A DNA stretch of 63,236 nt from Deltaproteobacteria bacterium (GCA_016875225.1 VGRW01000013.1:1-63236); one strand, 5' to 3'. Numbered from the stretch's first letter, positions 44,447 to 54,426 are shown. A program made the numbers and translations. Notes: generated from the letters alone by a model not told the origin.

Positions 44447-45101
44447 CTGCCGCGCAGCTGCGGCGATCGCGACGGTGCTGCTGTCGACGGGAGCCGCGCG
44501 CGCCGAGGGCGAGTGGCGGCCGGTCGTCGCGAAGGAAGGCGTGCGCGTCGAGCAGCGGCTCGCGCCGGACCGGATTCTTCCGGAGCTGCGCGCCACGGTC
44601 GAGATCGACGCGGGGATCTTCGAGGTGCTCGCGGTGATCCGCGACGTGCCGCGCCAGACCGAGTGGATGGCCGACTGCGTGGAGAGCCGGCGGCTGCGCG
44701 AGGAAGGCTCCGCGGTCTCGGTCCTGTACAACCGCACCGGCGCGCCGTGGCCGGTCAGCGACCGCGACGTGGTCCTGCGCGCGGAGACGATCCTGCTCGA
44801 GCACGAGGCGATTGCGCGGGTGCGCTTCGCGAACGTCGCCGACCCGGCCGCGCCGCCCATCGACGGCTTCGTGCGCATGCCGCGGCTGGTCGGGGAATAC
44901 GAGCTGGCCGCGCTCGCCCCGGATCGAACGCGCGTCGTGTATCGGCTCGACATCGATCCGGGGGGCTCTCTTCCCGCCTGGGCCGTGACTCGCACGACGC
45001 GCGACACGCCGCTCTACACGCTGCTGGGTCTGCGCCGGCAGGTGAGTGCGACGCGCGGCGACTATGCGGACTCCATCTCGACCTGGAGGCTTCTCCGCTA
45101 G
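44436..45101 (+). CDS. secreted START/SRPBCC-like lipid-binding protein
   Basis: From TTG 44436, which overlaps the end of the methyltransferase gene by 11 bases, a 221-residue protein begins with a signal peptide (LRASCRAAAAIATVLLSTGAARA). The mature part follows the START plan: EIDAGIFEVLAVIRDVPRQT with EWMADCVESRRLRE, then PVSDRDVVLRAETILL, and a C-terminal segment GGSLPAWAVTRTTRDTPLYT. START domains bind sterols or phospholipids. A periplasmic one after an MMPL exporter suggests a lipid carrier. Confidence 0.75.
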   Translation: MRASCRAAAAIATVLLSTGAARAEGEWRPVVAKEGVRVEQRLAPDRILPELRATVEIDAGIFEVLAVIRDVPRQTEWMADCVESRRLREEGSAVSVLYNRTGAPWPVSDRDVVLRAETILLEHEAIARVRFANVADPAAPPIDGFVRMPRLVGEYELAALAPDRTRVVYRLDIDPGGSLPAWAVTRTTRDTPLYTLLGLRRQVSATRGDYADSISTWRLLR

Positions 45102-45173
45102 CGGCCGCGGATGGTATGCTGCGCGCGCGTCTCGTGCCCGGAGGCGCTGCCAGACTCTTGGGAGGCCCCGCCG

Positions 45174-46304
45174 ATGTTCCATGGCCGATGGCTGTCGCTC
45201 GCGCTCTGCGTCACCGCATTGCACGCGTCGGGCTGCGGCGACGACAAGACCGCGAGCTCCCCGGTCCCGAACGTCGTGGTCGCGGCGGTCGAGCAGAAGT
45301 CCGTCGAGATCAACTCGGAATGGGTCGGTACCACGACCGGCGTCGTGAACGCGCAGATCTATCCAAAGGTTCAGGGTTATCTGCTGAAGTAGCGCTACCG
45401 CAACGGCGGCTCCGTGAAGGAAGGCGAGCTGCTGTTCGAGATCGACCCGCGCCAGTACCAGGCGGCCTACGACGAGGCGCGCGGACAGGTCGACCGCGCG
45501 CAGGCGATCCTGGTCAAGGCGCAGCAGGACGTGAAGCGCTACACGCCGCTGGCCGCGGAGGGCGCGGTGAGCCAGATGGAGCTCGACACGGCGGTCCAGG
45601 CGCGATCGGCGGGCGCGGCGCAGCTCGAGTCCGCGCGCGCCGCGCTCGAGAACGCGCGGCTCGAGCTGGAGTGGACCAAGGTCAGGTCGCCGATCGACGG
45701 GATTGCGGAAATTGCACATGCCCAGGTCGGAAACCTGGTGAGCACGCAGACGCTCCTCACCGAAGTGTCCCAGCTGGACCCGATCAAGGTCAGCGTGCAG
45801 GTGAGCGAGCTCGACTACCTGCGCTTCGCCAAGCGCCAGCAGGAGGCGCAGGCCAGCGGCCAGCCGCGCGAGCCGGCGGCGCTCTCGCTGGTGCTCGCGG
45901 ACGGCTCCACCTACTCCGAGCCGGGCCGCTTCGACGTGGCCGGGCTCGGCGTGGCGGCGACCACCGGAACGATCGAGCTGCAGGCGCTGTTCCCGAATCC
46001 CGGCAGCCTGCTGCGGCCGGGCCAGTTCGCGAAGGTCCGCGCCGCGACCGACCGGCTCGAAAACGCGCTCGTGATCCCGCAGCGCGCGGTCACGGACCTG
46101 CAGGGCCTGAGCCAGGTCGCGGTGGTCGGGCCCGACGACAAGGTCGCGATCAAGCGCGTGAAGCTCGGCCCTCGCTCCGGAAGCGATTACGTGATCCTCG
46201 AAGGGCTCGAGCCCGGCGAGCGCGTCGTGGTCGAGGGCCTGCAGAAGGTCCGCAACGGAATGACCGTGAAAGTCGAGCCGGCGACGGGAACGGCCGGAAA
46301 GTAG
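45174..46304 (+). pseudogene. RND efflux adaptor (membrane fusion protein) with in-frame TAG
   Basis: From ATG 45174 (GGGAGG upstream) the frame gives a lipoprotein signal ending LHASGC and then VQGYLLK, where TAG (45390-45392, codon 73) occurs. It continues in the same frame with RYRNGGSVKEGELLFEIDPR. The family normally has Gln or another residue there (LLK-Q-RY-like), so CAG to TAG fits. The rest is intact: lipoyl/hairpin region AAYDEARGQVDRAQ, beta-barrel and FAKVRAATDRLENALVIPQR. Without suppression or re-initiation at GTG 45414, the exported adaptor would be lost. A sequencing error is also possible. Confidence 0.7.
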
Positions 46305-49300
46305 ATGGCGCGCTTCTTCATCGACCGCCCGATCGTCGCGATCGTGATCGCGATCGTGACCGTGATCGCCGGCGTGGTCATGATCGGACGCCTGCCGATC
46401 GCGCAGTACCCCGACATCGTGCCGCCGATCATCCAGGTGAAGACCACCTACACCGGAGCGGACGCGCTCGCGGTCGAGGAGTCCGTCGCCACGCCGATCG
46501 AGCAGCAGGTCAACGGCGTGCAGAACATGATCTACATGAAGTCGATCAACGGCAGCGACGGCACGATGACGCTGCAGGTCAGCTTCGAAGTCGGCACGGA
46601 TGTGAACCTGGACCAGGTCTTCACGCAGAACCGACTGGCGCAGGCGAACTCGCAGCTGCCGAGCTCCGTGAACGAGTTCGGCACCACCGTGCAGCAGACG
46701 GTCGGGCTGCCGCTTCTGGTCATTCCGATCTACTCGCCCGACGGCAGCTACGACGCCGAGTTCCTGGGCAACTACACCACGATCAACGTGAACCCGCAGC
46801 TGGCGCGCGTGCGCGGCGTCGGCCAGGTGACGCTGTTCGGCGCCGCGGACTATGCGATGCGCATCTGGGTGCGGCCCGACACGCTGTCCAAGCTGCAGCT
46901 CACGGTCAGCGAAGTCGTGAACGCGGTGAAGTCGCAGAACGTGGTGAACCCCGCCGGCCAGATCGGCGCCGAGCCGGCGCCGCCGGGGCAGGAGTTCACC
47001 TACACGGTCACGGCCCGGGGTCGGCGCGTGTTGGCCGAGCAGTTCGGCGAGATCATCGTGCGCGCCAATCCCGACGGCTCGTTCGTGCGCCTGCGCGACG
47101 TGGCGCGCATCGAGCTGGGCTCGCAGACCTACATGCAGATCGGGCGCTTCCAGGGCAAGCCGGCCGCGGTCGTCGCGGTGTACCAGTCGCCCGGTTCCAA
47201 CGCGCTCGAGACGGCCGCAGCGCTGAAGTCGCAGATGGAGGGAATGGCCGCGCGCTTCCCCGCCGACATGAGCTACGCGATCGCGCTCGACACCACGCTG
47301 CCCGTCAGCGAGGGGATCACCGAGATCATGCACACGCTGGTCGAGGCGATGGTGCTCGTGATCGTGGTGGTGTTCCTGTTCCTGCAGGGCTGGCGCGCCA
47401 CGCTGATCCCGCTGATCGCAGTGCCGGTCTCGCTGATCGGCGCGTTCATCTTCTTCCCCATGCTCGGCTTCTCGATCAACACGCTCTCGCTGCTCGGGCT
47501 CGTGCTCGCGATCGGGCTGGTGGTCGACGACGCGATCGTCGTGGTCGAGGCGGTCGAGGTCGGCATCGAGCACGGGCTCTCGCCGCGCGAGGCGACCATC
47601 AAGGCGATGGACGAGGTCACCGCGCCAGTGATCGGCATCGCGCTGATCCTGGCGGCCGTCTTCATCCCGGCCGGCTTCATGACCGGCATCACCGGGAGTC
47701 TCTACCAGCAGTTTGCGATCACGATCGCGATCTCCGTGCTGATCTCCGCGTTCAACGCGCTCTCGCTCTCGCCGGCGCTCTGCGCGCTGCTGCTGCGGCA
47801 CAAGCAGCCGGCCCGGGGACCGATCGGCCGCTTCTTCGCGGCGTTCAACCGCTTCTTCGACCGCGCCACCGAGGGCTACGTCAGCGTCTCGTCGGGCGCG
47901 ATCAAGCGCACATTCCGCAGCATGATCCTGCTGGTCGGCCTTTCCGTGATCGCCGTCGGCATCGGCCGGATCCTGCCCACGTCCTTCGTTCCGAGCGAGG
48001 ACCAGGGCTACTTCTTCATGCAGCTGCAGCTCCCGGACGCCGCCTCTCTGCAGCGCACCGACGTGGTCGCGCGACAGGTCGAGCAGGTGCTGGGCGAGAC
48101 CGAGGGCGTGCAGAGCTACACGTCGATCGTCGGCTTCAGCCTGCTCTCGAACATCTCGCAGACCTACGCCGGCTTCTATTTCGTGCAGCTCGACCCCTGG
48201 GAGGAGCGCGGCGAGCGAACCGCCGGCGTGATCCTCGGCGAGCTGAACGCGAAGCTGCGCGAGCTGCCGAGCGGGCTTGCGTTCGGCTTCCCGCCGCCGT
48301 CGATCCCGGGCGTCGGCAACGCGGGCGGCTTCACCGTGATGCTGCAGGATCGCGGCGGTCACGACGTGTCGTGGCTGGCGGAGAACGCGCAGCGCTTCAT
48401 CGCGGCCGCGAACCAGCGCCCGGAGCTCGCCGGCGTGGCCACGGTGTTCCGGCCCGACGTTCCGCAGCTCTTCGCGGCGGTGGACTCGGACAAGGTCTAC
48501 AAGCTCGGCGTCTCGGACCGCGACGTGTACGACACGCTGCAGGCGCTGCTCGGCTCCAGCTACGTGAACCAGTTCAACCGCTTCGGGCGGGTCTGGAAGG
48601 TCTTCGTGCAGGCCGAGCCCGAGTTCCGCGTCGACGCCGACGACATCGGAGGCTTCTACGTCCGCAACGAAGAGCAGCAGATGGTTCCGCTCTCGACGCT
48701 GGTGAGCGCGCGGCCGTCGTTCGGTCCCGCGTTCACCAACCGCTACAACCTGTTCCGCGCCGTCGAGGTGATCGGAAATCCTGCGCCCGGCTACAGCTCG
48801 GGCCAGGCCATGGCGGCAATCGAGGCGCTGGCCGCCGAGACCCTGCCCGCGGACATGAGCTTCGAGTGGACCAACATGTCGTACCAGGAGGCGACCGCGG
48901 GCGGCTCGGCGGGAACGTTCGCGCTCTCGATCCTGGGGGTGTTCCTGATCCTCGCCGCGCTGTACGAGAGCTGGTCCCTGCCCTGGAGCGTCCTGCTCAC
49001 CACGCCGATCGCGGTGTTCGGCGCCTACCTCGGCATCTGGGCGCGCGGGCTCGAGAACGACGTGTTCGCGCAGATCGGCCTGATCATGCTGATCGGCCTG
49101 GTGGCCAAGAACGCGATCCTGATCGTCGAGTTCGCGGTCATGGAGCAGAAGTCGGGCAAGACCGTGGTAGATGCGGCGCTGGCCGGCGCGAAGAGCCGCC
49201 TGCGCCCGATCCTGATGACGAGCTTCGCGTTCATCCTGGGCTGCGTGCCGCTCTGGACCGCGTCGGGCTCGGGCGCGGTCGCGCGCCAGAGCATCGGCAC

Positions 49301-49409
49301 GACGGTGATCACCGGCATGCTCGCGGCCACCGTGATCGCGATCTTCTTCGTGCCGGTCCTGTACGTGCTCGTCGAGAAGATCGCAAAGCGAGGCGCGCCG
49401 CAGCCATGA
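46305..49409 (+). CDS. RND multidrug efflux inner-membrane transporter (HAE1 type)
   Basis: The complete 1034-residue transporter starts MARFFIDRPIVAIVIAIVTV, the standard AcrB/MexB opening, immediately after the adaptor stop. It has twelve helices and two large periplasmic loops. Proton-relay residues in helix 4 lie in LAIGLVVDDAIVVVEAVEVG. The second half has GLVAKNAILIVEFAVMEQ near helix 10. Its length and order match tripartite pumps exporting drugs, solvents or aromatic compounds. It works with the adaptor upstream and the outer-membrane factor downstream. Confidence 0.95.
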   Translation: MARFFIDRPIVAIVIAIVTVIAGVVMIGRLPIAQYPDIVPPIIQVKTTYTGADALAVEESVATPIEQQVNGVQNMIYMKSINGSDGTMTLQVSFEVGTDVNLDQVFTQNRLAQANSQLPSSVNEFGTTVQQTVGLPLLVIPIYSPDGSYDAEFLGNYTTINVNPQLARVRGVGQVTLFGAADYAMRIWVRPDTLSKLQLTVSEVVNAVKSQNVVNPAGQIGAEPAPPGQEFTYTVTARGRRVLAEQFGEIIVRANPDGSFVRLRDVARIELGSQTYMQIGRFQGKPAAVVAVYQSPGSNALETAAALKSQMEGMAARFPADMSYAIALDTTLPVSEGITEIMHTLVEAMVLVIVVVFLFLQGWRATLIPLIAVPVSLIGAFIFFPMLGFSINTLSLLGLVLAIGLVVDDAIVVVEAVEVGIEHGLSPREATIKAMDEVTAPVIGIALILAAVFIPAGFMTGITGSLYQQFAITIAISVLISAFNALSLSPALCALLLRHKQPARGPIGRFFAAFNRFFDRATEGYVSVSSGAIKRTFRSMILLVGLSVIAVGIGRILPTSFVPSEDQGYFFMQLQLPDAASLQRTDVVARQVEQVLGETEGVQSYTSIVGFSLLSNISQTYAGFYFVQLDPWEERGERTAGVILGELNAKLRELPSGLAFGFPPPSIPGVGNAGGFTVMLQDRGGHDVSWLAENAQRFIAAANQRPELAGVATVFRPDVPQLFAAVDSDKVYKLGVSDRDVYDTLQALLGSSYVNQFNRFGRVWKVFVQAEPEFRVDADDIGGFYVRNEEQQMVPLSTLVSARPSFGPAFTNRYNLFRAVEVIGNPAPGYSSGQAMAAIEALAAETLPADMSFEWTNMSYQEATAGGSAGTFALSILGVFLILAALYESWSLPWSVLLTTPIAVFGAYLGIWARGLENDVFAQIGLIMLIGLVAKNAILIVEFAVMEQKSGKTVVDAALAGAKSRLRPILMTSFAFILGCVPLWTASGSGAVARQSIGTTVITGMLAATVIAIFFVPVLYVLVEKIAKRGAPQP

Positions 49410-50824
49410 AGAAGCTCGTCGCCACGCTCGGCGCTCTCGCCCTCGCGGGCTGCGCGATCGGTCCCGACTACCGCCGGCCCGCGGTCGTCGAGGCGCCTGC
49501 GTACCGCGCCGAGACCGCGGCGGGCGAGGCGGAATCGCTGGCCGACCTGCCCTGGTGGGAGGTCTTCCAGGACGAGGCGCTTCGCGCGCTGATCGGCGAA
49601 TCGCTGGCGAACAACCACGACCTGCGCATCGCCGCGCAGCGCGTCGAGGAGTTCCGCGCGCGCGCCGGGATCGCGCGCTCGGAGTTCTTCCCGCAGATCG
49701 GCGGGGAATTCGACGCCGCGCGAGGCACGAACTCCGTGCTCGGCTCGCCCGCGCCCGGCGCGGATCGCGACGACTCGTTCCTGCTCGCGGCCGGGATGGC
49801 GTGGGAGATCGACGTCTGGGGCCGGATCCGGCGCTCGACCGAGGCCGCGCGCGCGGAGCTGTTCGCGAGCGAGGCGTTCCGCCGCGGAGTGCTTCTGACA
49901 CTGACCAGTGACGTCGCCTCGAGCTACTTCGAGCTGATCGGCCTGGACCTGGAGCTCGAGATCGCGCGAAGCAACGTCGCCGCGTTCACGAAGATGCGTG
50001 ACCTGTTCGAGCGCAAGTTCAGCGGCGGCGTCGACTCGAAGCTCGGCATGCTCCGCGCGCAGGCGTCCCTCTCGAGCGCGGCCGCGGCGATCCCCGAGAT
50101 CGAGCGCCGCATCGTCGCGGTCGAGAACCGGCTCTCGGCGCTGCTCGGCCGGGCGCCGGGGCCGATTCCGCGCGGTGCCGATCTGCTCCAGCAGACCCGC
50201 CCGCCGCGCGTTCCCGCCGGCGTCCCCGCGCAGCTTCTCTCGCGCCGCCCGGACGTGCTCGAGGCGGAACAGGTCGTCGTCGCGGCGAACGCGCTGGTCG
50301 GCGTGTCGATCTCGGAGTTCCTGCCGCGGATCGGGCTCACCGGGCTGCTCGGCGGGGTCTCGACGGATCTCGACGACGTGCTGCAGCAGCGCAACGCGCT
50401 CTGGTCGATCGCGGGCGTGGCGACCACACCGATCTTCCAGGGCGGCGCGATCTACTACGGCTGGGAAGAGGCCAAGGCGCGCTGGGAGCAGGCGGCGATC
50501 GCCTACGAGTCGACGGTGATCCAGGCGCTCCGCGACGTCTCCGACTCGCTCACCGCGCGCGAGAAGCTCGAGGCGATCCGAAAGGAGCAGGCTCTCGCCG
50601 TCGAGGCGCTGGAGGAATCGGTGCGGATCTCGAACATCCGCTACGTCGACGGACGCGCCAGCTACCTCGAAGTCCTGGACGCGCAGAAGGATCTGTTCCC
50701 GGCCCAGACGCTCCTCGCGCAGACCGACCGCGCGCGTCTGATCGCGATCGTGCAGATCTACCGCGCGCTCGGGGGCGGCTGGTCGCAGTACACCTCGCCG
50801 CAACCCGCACCCGCGGCGCCCTGA
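49406..50824 (+). CDS. outer-membrane efflux lipoprotein (TolC/OprM family)
   Basis: A 472-residue OMF starts at the ATG overlapping the transporter stop. A lipobox LALAGCAIGPDYRRP at the N-terminus gives an acylated Cys near residue 16. Two repeats of the TolC helical hairpin follow, each with typical segments: ALIGESLANNHDLRIAAQRV, WEIDVWGRI and LLSRRPDVLEAEQVVVAANA with LPRIGLTGLLGG. It forms the exit duct of the pump and should trimerise in the outer membrane. Confidence 0.93.
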   Translation: MKKLVATLGALALAGCAIGPDYRRPAVVEAPAYRAETAAGEAESLADLPWWEVFQDEALRALIGESLANNHDLRIAAQRVEEFRARAGIARSEFFPQIGGEFDAARGTNSVLGSPAPGADRDDSFLLAAGMAWEIDVWGRIRRSTEAARAELFASEAFRRGVLLTLTSDVASSYFELIGLDLELEIARSNVAAFTKMRDLFERKFSGGVDSKLGMLRAQASLSSAAAAIPEIERRIVAVENRLSALLGRAPGPIPRGADLLQQTRPPRVPAGVPAQLLSRRPDVLEAEQVVVAANALVGVSISEFLPRIGLTGLLGGVSTDLDDVLQQRNALWSIAGVATTPIFQGGAIYYGWEEAKARWEQAAIAYESTVIQALRDVSDSLTAREKLEAIRKEQALAVEALEESVRISNIRYVDGRASYLEVLDAQKDLFPAQTLLAQTDRARLIAIVQIYRALGGGWSQYTSPQPAPAAP

Positions 50825-50826
50825 GA

Positions 50827-51666
50827 TCAGGCCGAGAGCCGCTCGCAGAGATCCCAGAGCCGCGCCGCGGCGGCGACGTCGCAGGCCGCGTCTCGGGGCG
50901 CAAGGCGCATGCGGCCGTGGACGTTGTGCCAGTAGCCGCCGCTCTCCATGTCGGGCTGAGTGGCGCAGACGAGAGGCATCTGCGCGCCGCGCTCCGCCGA
51001 GAGGAAGAAGCGCCGCTTGAACGCGCGCTCGAGCGCGCTTCCGGCGCCGCCGAGGCCGGTCGCGACCACGCCGGGGTGGACCGCGCGCACCTCGAGCGCT
51101 GACGCGCGCAGGCTCAGCTCCGACGCGATCCACAGGTTGCCGAGCTTGCTGCGGCAGTAGGCCCGCATTCCACCGAAGGCGCCGCCGTACGCGAAATCCG
51201 GCGTGCAGTCCGACTCGAGCACGTAGATGTCCCCGGTCACCACGACGACGCGCGCCGCCGGAAGCAGCCCACGCCGTTCGAGATCGCGGCGCAGCGCGAA
51301 GTGCGCGAGCACGTTCACGCCGAAGGCGATCTCGTGGCCCTGGCGCGTGCGCGCGAGCTCGCGCGGCCAGACGCCCGCGTTCTCGACCAGCAGGTCCACG
51401 GGACGTCCCGCAAGCAAGGCCGCGATCGCCGCGGCGCCGGATCGAACCGACTCGAGATCCTCGAGGTCCATCGCGACCTGATCCACTCGCGCCTCGCCCT
51501 GCGCCGCCGCGCGGAGCTCGCCCGCCACGCGCGCACCCTTCTCGGGATTCCGGCAGGGAAGGATCAGAGCCGCGCCACGTTGCGCGAGGCCGCGGGCGAT
51601 CTCGAGCCCGATGCCGCCGGTCGCGCCGGTGACGATCGCGGTCCGCCCGTCGAGGCGCGGCGTCAT
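50827..51666 (-). CDS. short-chain dehydrogenase/reductase
   Basis: The 279-residue SDR runs from ATG 51666 (ATG 51675 is also possible). It has the cofactor loop IVTGATGGIGLEIARGLAQR, structural LLVENAGVWP, and the catalytic Tyr-x-x-x-Lys in GMRAYCRSKLGNLW. The basic residue after the glycine motif (LPCRNPEKG) suggests NADP(H). The end is convergent with the OMF gene at 2 bases distance. The C-terminal region VHGRMRLAPRDAACDVAAAA resembles retinol-dehydrogenase/WWOX-like SDRs. The substrate is unknown. Confidence 0.85.
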   Translation of the reverse strand: MTPRLDGRTAIVTGATGGIGLEIARGLAQRGAALILPCRNPEKGARVAGELRAAAQGEARVDQVAMDLEDLESVRSGAAAIAALLAGRPVDLLVENAGVWPRELARTRQGHEIAFGVNVLAHFALRRDLERRGLLPAARVVVVTGDIYVLESDCTPDFAYGGAFGGMRAYCRSKLGNLWIASELSLRASALEVRAVHPGVVATGLGGAGSALERAFKRRFFLSAERGAQMPLVCATQPDMESGGYWHNVHGRMRLAPRDAACDVAAAARLWDLCERLSA

Positions 51667-51875
51667 GGGACACATCGGCGTGTGCCGCTCCTGGCTGCGC
51701 AGACCACCGAGCATGCGACGCCAGGCGCTCGGGGGCGCGCGGTGATCCGGGATCTGCATCGCATCGATTCTCGGGCCCGGACCCTGTGCTCACAACCCGA
51801 TCGTCCGAACGTCTCAAGACTTGCCGAGGCAGGCGGGGGCAGCGATGGTGCACTCTCGAATCCAGGAGGCCGGCC

Positions 51876-52775
51876 GTGGCAGAGAAGGTGCCCAAGGCAG
51901 CGCGCGAGTTCTCGCGTCCCTACCGCGTGTCGAGCGGAAAGAAGTTCCGGCTGAAGGACGTCGATCCGGACGACACCGCTCACCTCGAGACGAACGAGAA
52001 CGCGGCGGAGTACCTGGCGCGCGGCGTCGAGATCCTCGCCGACCTGCAGGAGCGGCTCTACGCGCAGGATCGCTGGGGCGTGCTGCTGATCTTCCAGGCG
52101 ATGGATGCGGCGGGCAAGGACGGCACGATCAAGCACGTGATGTCGGGAGTGAATCCGCAGGGCGTGCAGGTGTACTCGTTCAAGGCGCCGTCCAGCGAGG
52201 AGCTCGACCACGACTACCTGTGGCGCGCGAAGAAGGCGCTGCCGGAGCGCGGCCGGATCGGGATCTTCAACCGCTCCTACTACGAGGACGTGCTGGTGGT
52301 GCGCGTGCACCCGGAGCTGTTGCAGAAGAGCAATCTTCCCCCCGGGCTGATCACGAAGGACATCTGGGAGCAGCGCTTCGAGGACATCGTCGCGTTCGAG
52401 CGCTACCTGGCGCGAAACGGCTACCTGATCCTGAAGTTCTTCCTGCACGTGTCGCGCGCGGAGCAGAAGCGGCGCTTCCTGGACCGGCTGGAGCAGCCGG
52501 CGAAGAACTGGAAATTCTCCACGGCCGACGCAGAGGAGCGCAAGCACTGGGACGACTACATGTCGGCCTACGAGGACATGATCCAGCACACCGCGACCGA
52601 GCACGCGCCCTGGTACGTGGTGCCCGCCGACCACAAGTGGTTCACGCGGCTGGTCGTGGCGTCGGCGGTGATCGACGCGCTCGAGGCGATCGACCTGCGC
52701 TTCCCGGAGGTCGACGCCGCCAAGCGCCGTGAGCTCGCGGTGGTGAAGGCCGCGCTCGAACGCGAGAAGGGCTGA
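51876..52775 (+). CDS. ppk2: polyphosphate kinase 2 family protein
   Basis: The 299-residue enzyme starts at a GTG with CAGGAGG upstream. PPK2 motifs are all visible: Walker [40 protein letters not shown], and the lid-region sequence [20 protein letters not shown]. Single-domain PPK2 proteins transfer phosphate between polyphosphate and nucleoside mono- or diphosphates. The class (AMP, ADP or both) cannot be settled by eye. It heads a group with DUF2238 and inorganic pyrophosphatase, a logical phosphate-energy unit. Confidence 0.9.
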   Translation: MAEKVPKAAREFSRPYRVSSGKKFRLKDVDPDDTAHLETNENAAEYLARGVEILADLQERLYAQDRWGVLLIFQAMDAAGKDGTIKHVMSGVNPQGVQVYSFKAPSSEELDHDYLWRAKKALPERGRIGIFNRSYYEDVLVVRVHPELLQKSNLPPGLITKDIWEQRFEDIVAFERYLARNGYLILKFFLHVSRAEQKRRFLDRLEQPAKNWKFSTADAEERKHWDDYMSAYEDMIQHTATEHAPWYVVPADHKWFTRLVVASAVIDALEAIDLRFPEVDAAKRRELAVVKAALEREKG

Positions 52776-52787
52776 TACGATCGCGAG

Positions 52788-53390
52788 ATGCACCCGGGAC
52801 CGGCGCTGCTCGGCATCGTGGCGGTCGCGCTGGTGGTCTCGGGAATCGGGCCCACGGACCGCGCGACCTGGTGGCTCGAGGTCTCGCCGGTGCTGATCGG
52901 CGCGCCGCTGCTCATCGCGACGTGGCGGCGCGCCCCGCCCTCGCGCCTGCTCGCCTGGCTGCTCGGCGCGCATGCGTTGATCCTGATCCTCGGCGGCCAC
53001 TACACCTACGCGATGGTGCCGCCCGGGTTCTGGGTGCAGGACGCGCTCGGGCTCGCGCGCAATCACTACGACCGGCTCGGCCACCTCGCGCAGGGCTTCG
53101 TGCCGGCGATCCTCGCGCGCGAGGTCCTGCTGCGCTGCTCGGTGCTGGAGCGCGGCGGCTGGCAGTTCTTCCTGGTCACCTGCGTGGTGCTCGCGTTCAG
53201 CGCCTTCTACGAGCTGCTCGAGTGGTGGACGGCGCTCGTGGCGGGAAGCGCGGCGACGGCGTTTCTCGGCACGCAGGGCGACGTCTGGGACACGCAGTGG
53301 GACATGTTCCTGGCCCTGGTCGGCGCGCTCGCCGCGCAGCTACTGCTCGCGCGCGCTCACGACCGCTCGCTCCGAGAGGTGTTTCGATGA
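52788..53390 (+). CDS. DUF2238/YjdF-family membrane protein
   Basis: This 200-residue protein has about six membrane helices and the family motif [20 protein letters not shown], followed by [12 protein letters not shown] and [19 protein letters not shown]. The conserved charged and aromatic residues in these stretches are characteristic of the family, whose function is unknown. It starts 12 bases after PPK2, and its stop overlaps the pyrophosphatase start, so it is part of the same transcript. Confidence 0.85.
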   Translation: MHPGPALLGIVAVALVVSGIGPTDRATWWLEVSPVLIGAPLLIATWRRAPPSRLLAWLLGAHALILILGGHYTYAMVPPGFWVQDALGLARNHYDRLGHLAQGFVPAILAREVLLRCSVLERGGWQFFLVTCVVLAFSAFYELLEWWTALVAGSAATAFLGTQGDVWDTQWDMFLALVGALAAQLLLARAHDRSLREVFR

Positions 53391-54013
53391 CGAGAATTCC
53401 GCACGCGCAGTTCCGACCGCACCCGTGGCACGGGCTCGCGGTCGGTGAGGATCCGCCGCGGATCGTCTCCGCGTACGTCGAGATCACGCCCTTCGACCTG
53501 GTGAAGTACGAGGTCGATAAAACGACCGGCTACCTGCGCGTCGATCGCCCGCAGCGCACGTCGTCGTCGCCGCCCACGCTGTACGGCTTCATCCCGCGGA
53601 CCTACTGCGGAGCGCGAATCTCCGCTCTCTCGCCCGGATCGAAGCGCGGCGACGGCGACCCGCTCGACATCTGCGTGGTGAGCGAGCGGCCGATCGCGAA
53701 GTCCGAAGTCATTGTCTCCGCGCGCGTGGTCGGCGGATTTCGCATGGTCGATGCCGGCGACGCCGACGACAAGATCATCGCCGTGCTTTGCAGCGACTCG
53801 TTCTGGGGCGAAGTGACCACGATCTCGCAGCTTCCGGCGGCGCTGATCGAGCGGCTCCGGCACTACTTCCTGACCTACAAGCTCGTACCCGGGGAGCCGG
53901 CGCGGGTCGCGATCGACGAGACCTACGACTCGAGCCACGCGCAAGCCGTCGTGCGAGCCGCGATCGAAGATTACTCGACCGAGTTCGGATCGGCTGTGCC
54001 AGAATCGCGCTGA
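53387..54013 (+). CDS. ppa: inorganic pyrophosphatase (family I)
   Basis: A 208-residue soluble enzyme starts at an ATG overlapping the DUF2238 stop. The metal-binding aspartates appear in [14 protein letters not shown] (the DxDPxD pattern). The [16 protein letters not shown] region also matches family I enzymes, and the substrate-contacting [12 protein letters not shown] is present. It splits pyrophosphate in the cytosol. Coupling with PPK2 links it to polyphosphate turnover. Confidence 0.9.
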   Translation: MTRIPHAQFRPHPWHGLAVGEDPPRIVSAYVEITPFDLVKYEVDKTTGYLRVDRPQRTSSSPPTLYGFIPRTYCGARISALSPGSKRGDGDPLDICVVSERPIAKSEVIVSARVVGGFRMVDAGDADDKIIAVLCSDSFWGEVTTISQLPAALIERLRHYFLTYKLVPGEPARVAIDETYDSSHAQAVVRAAIEDYSTEFGSAVPESR

Positions 54014-54036
54014 TCTACAGCAGAGGGGGTCCTGCC

Positions 54037-54426
54037 ATGGGAATGGTTTCCGAGTTCCAGGCCTTCATCAAACGCGGCAACGTGATGGATCTGGCGGTCG
54101 GCGTGATCATCGGCGGCGCGTTCGGGAAGATCGTCACGTCCGTCGTCGGCGACCTGCTGATGCCCGTGATCGGGCTCGTGCTCGGCGGCATCGATTTCAC
54201 CGGGCTCGCGTTCGCGATCGGCGGAACCGACGAGGCTCCGGTGCTGCTCAAGTACGGCGCGTTCATCCAGGCGCTGATCGACTTCCTGATCATCGCGTTC
54301 TGCGTGTTCCTGCTCGTGAAGGGCGTGAACTCGCTGCAGAAGCCCGCGCCCGCGGCGGCTCCTCCGCCGCCTCCGGCCGACGTGGGGCTGCTCACGGAGA
54401 TCCGCGACCTGCTCCGCTCGCGCTAG
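54037..54426 (+). CDS. mscL: large-conductance mechanosensitive channel
   Basis: This 129-residue MscL has N-terminal FQAFIKRGNVMDLAVGVIIG and first helix GGAFGKIVTSVVGDLLMPVIG with its gate glycines. A short periplasmic loop precedes the second helix ALIDFLIIAFCVFLLVKGVN. A cytoplasmic proline-rich linker (PAPAAAPPPPP) and terminal helix LLTEIRDLLRSR follow. It opens under osmotic downshock. It follows the pyrophosphatase by 23 bases, and its last 35 bases overlap the end of the convergent quinoprotein gene. Confidence 0.94.
   Translation: MGMVSEFQAFIKRGNVMDLAVGVIIGGAFGKIVTSVVGDLLMPVIGLVLGGIDFTGLAFAIGGTDEAPVLLKYGAFIQALIDFLIIAFCVFLLVKGVNSLQKPAPAAAPPPPPADVGLLTEIRDLLRSR

Noticed and set aside
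40452-49901. Minus-strand open frame of more than 3000 codons, and a plus-strand 2103-codon frame at 44513-50824
   Set aside because: Both are Arg/Ala/His-rich shadows of G+C-rich genes in the true frames (MBL, RND exporter, methyltransferase, efflux pump). The second becomes real only in its last 472 codons, the outer-membrane factor.
53387-54426. Reverse-strand frames under pyrophosphatase and mscL as extra genes
   Set aside because: They have shadow composition and no recognisable motif, whereas the plus strand carries two complete, well-conserved families.
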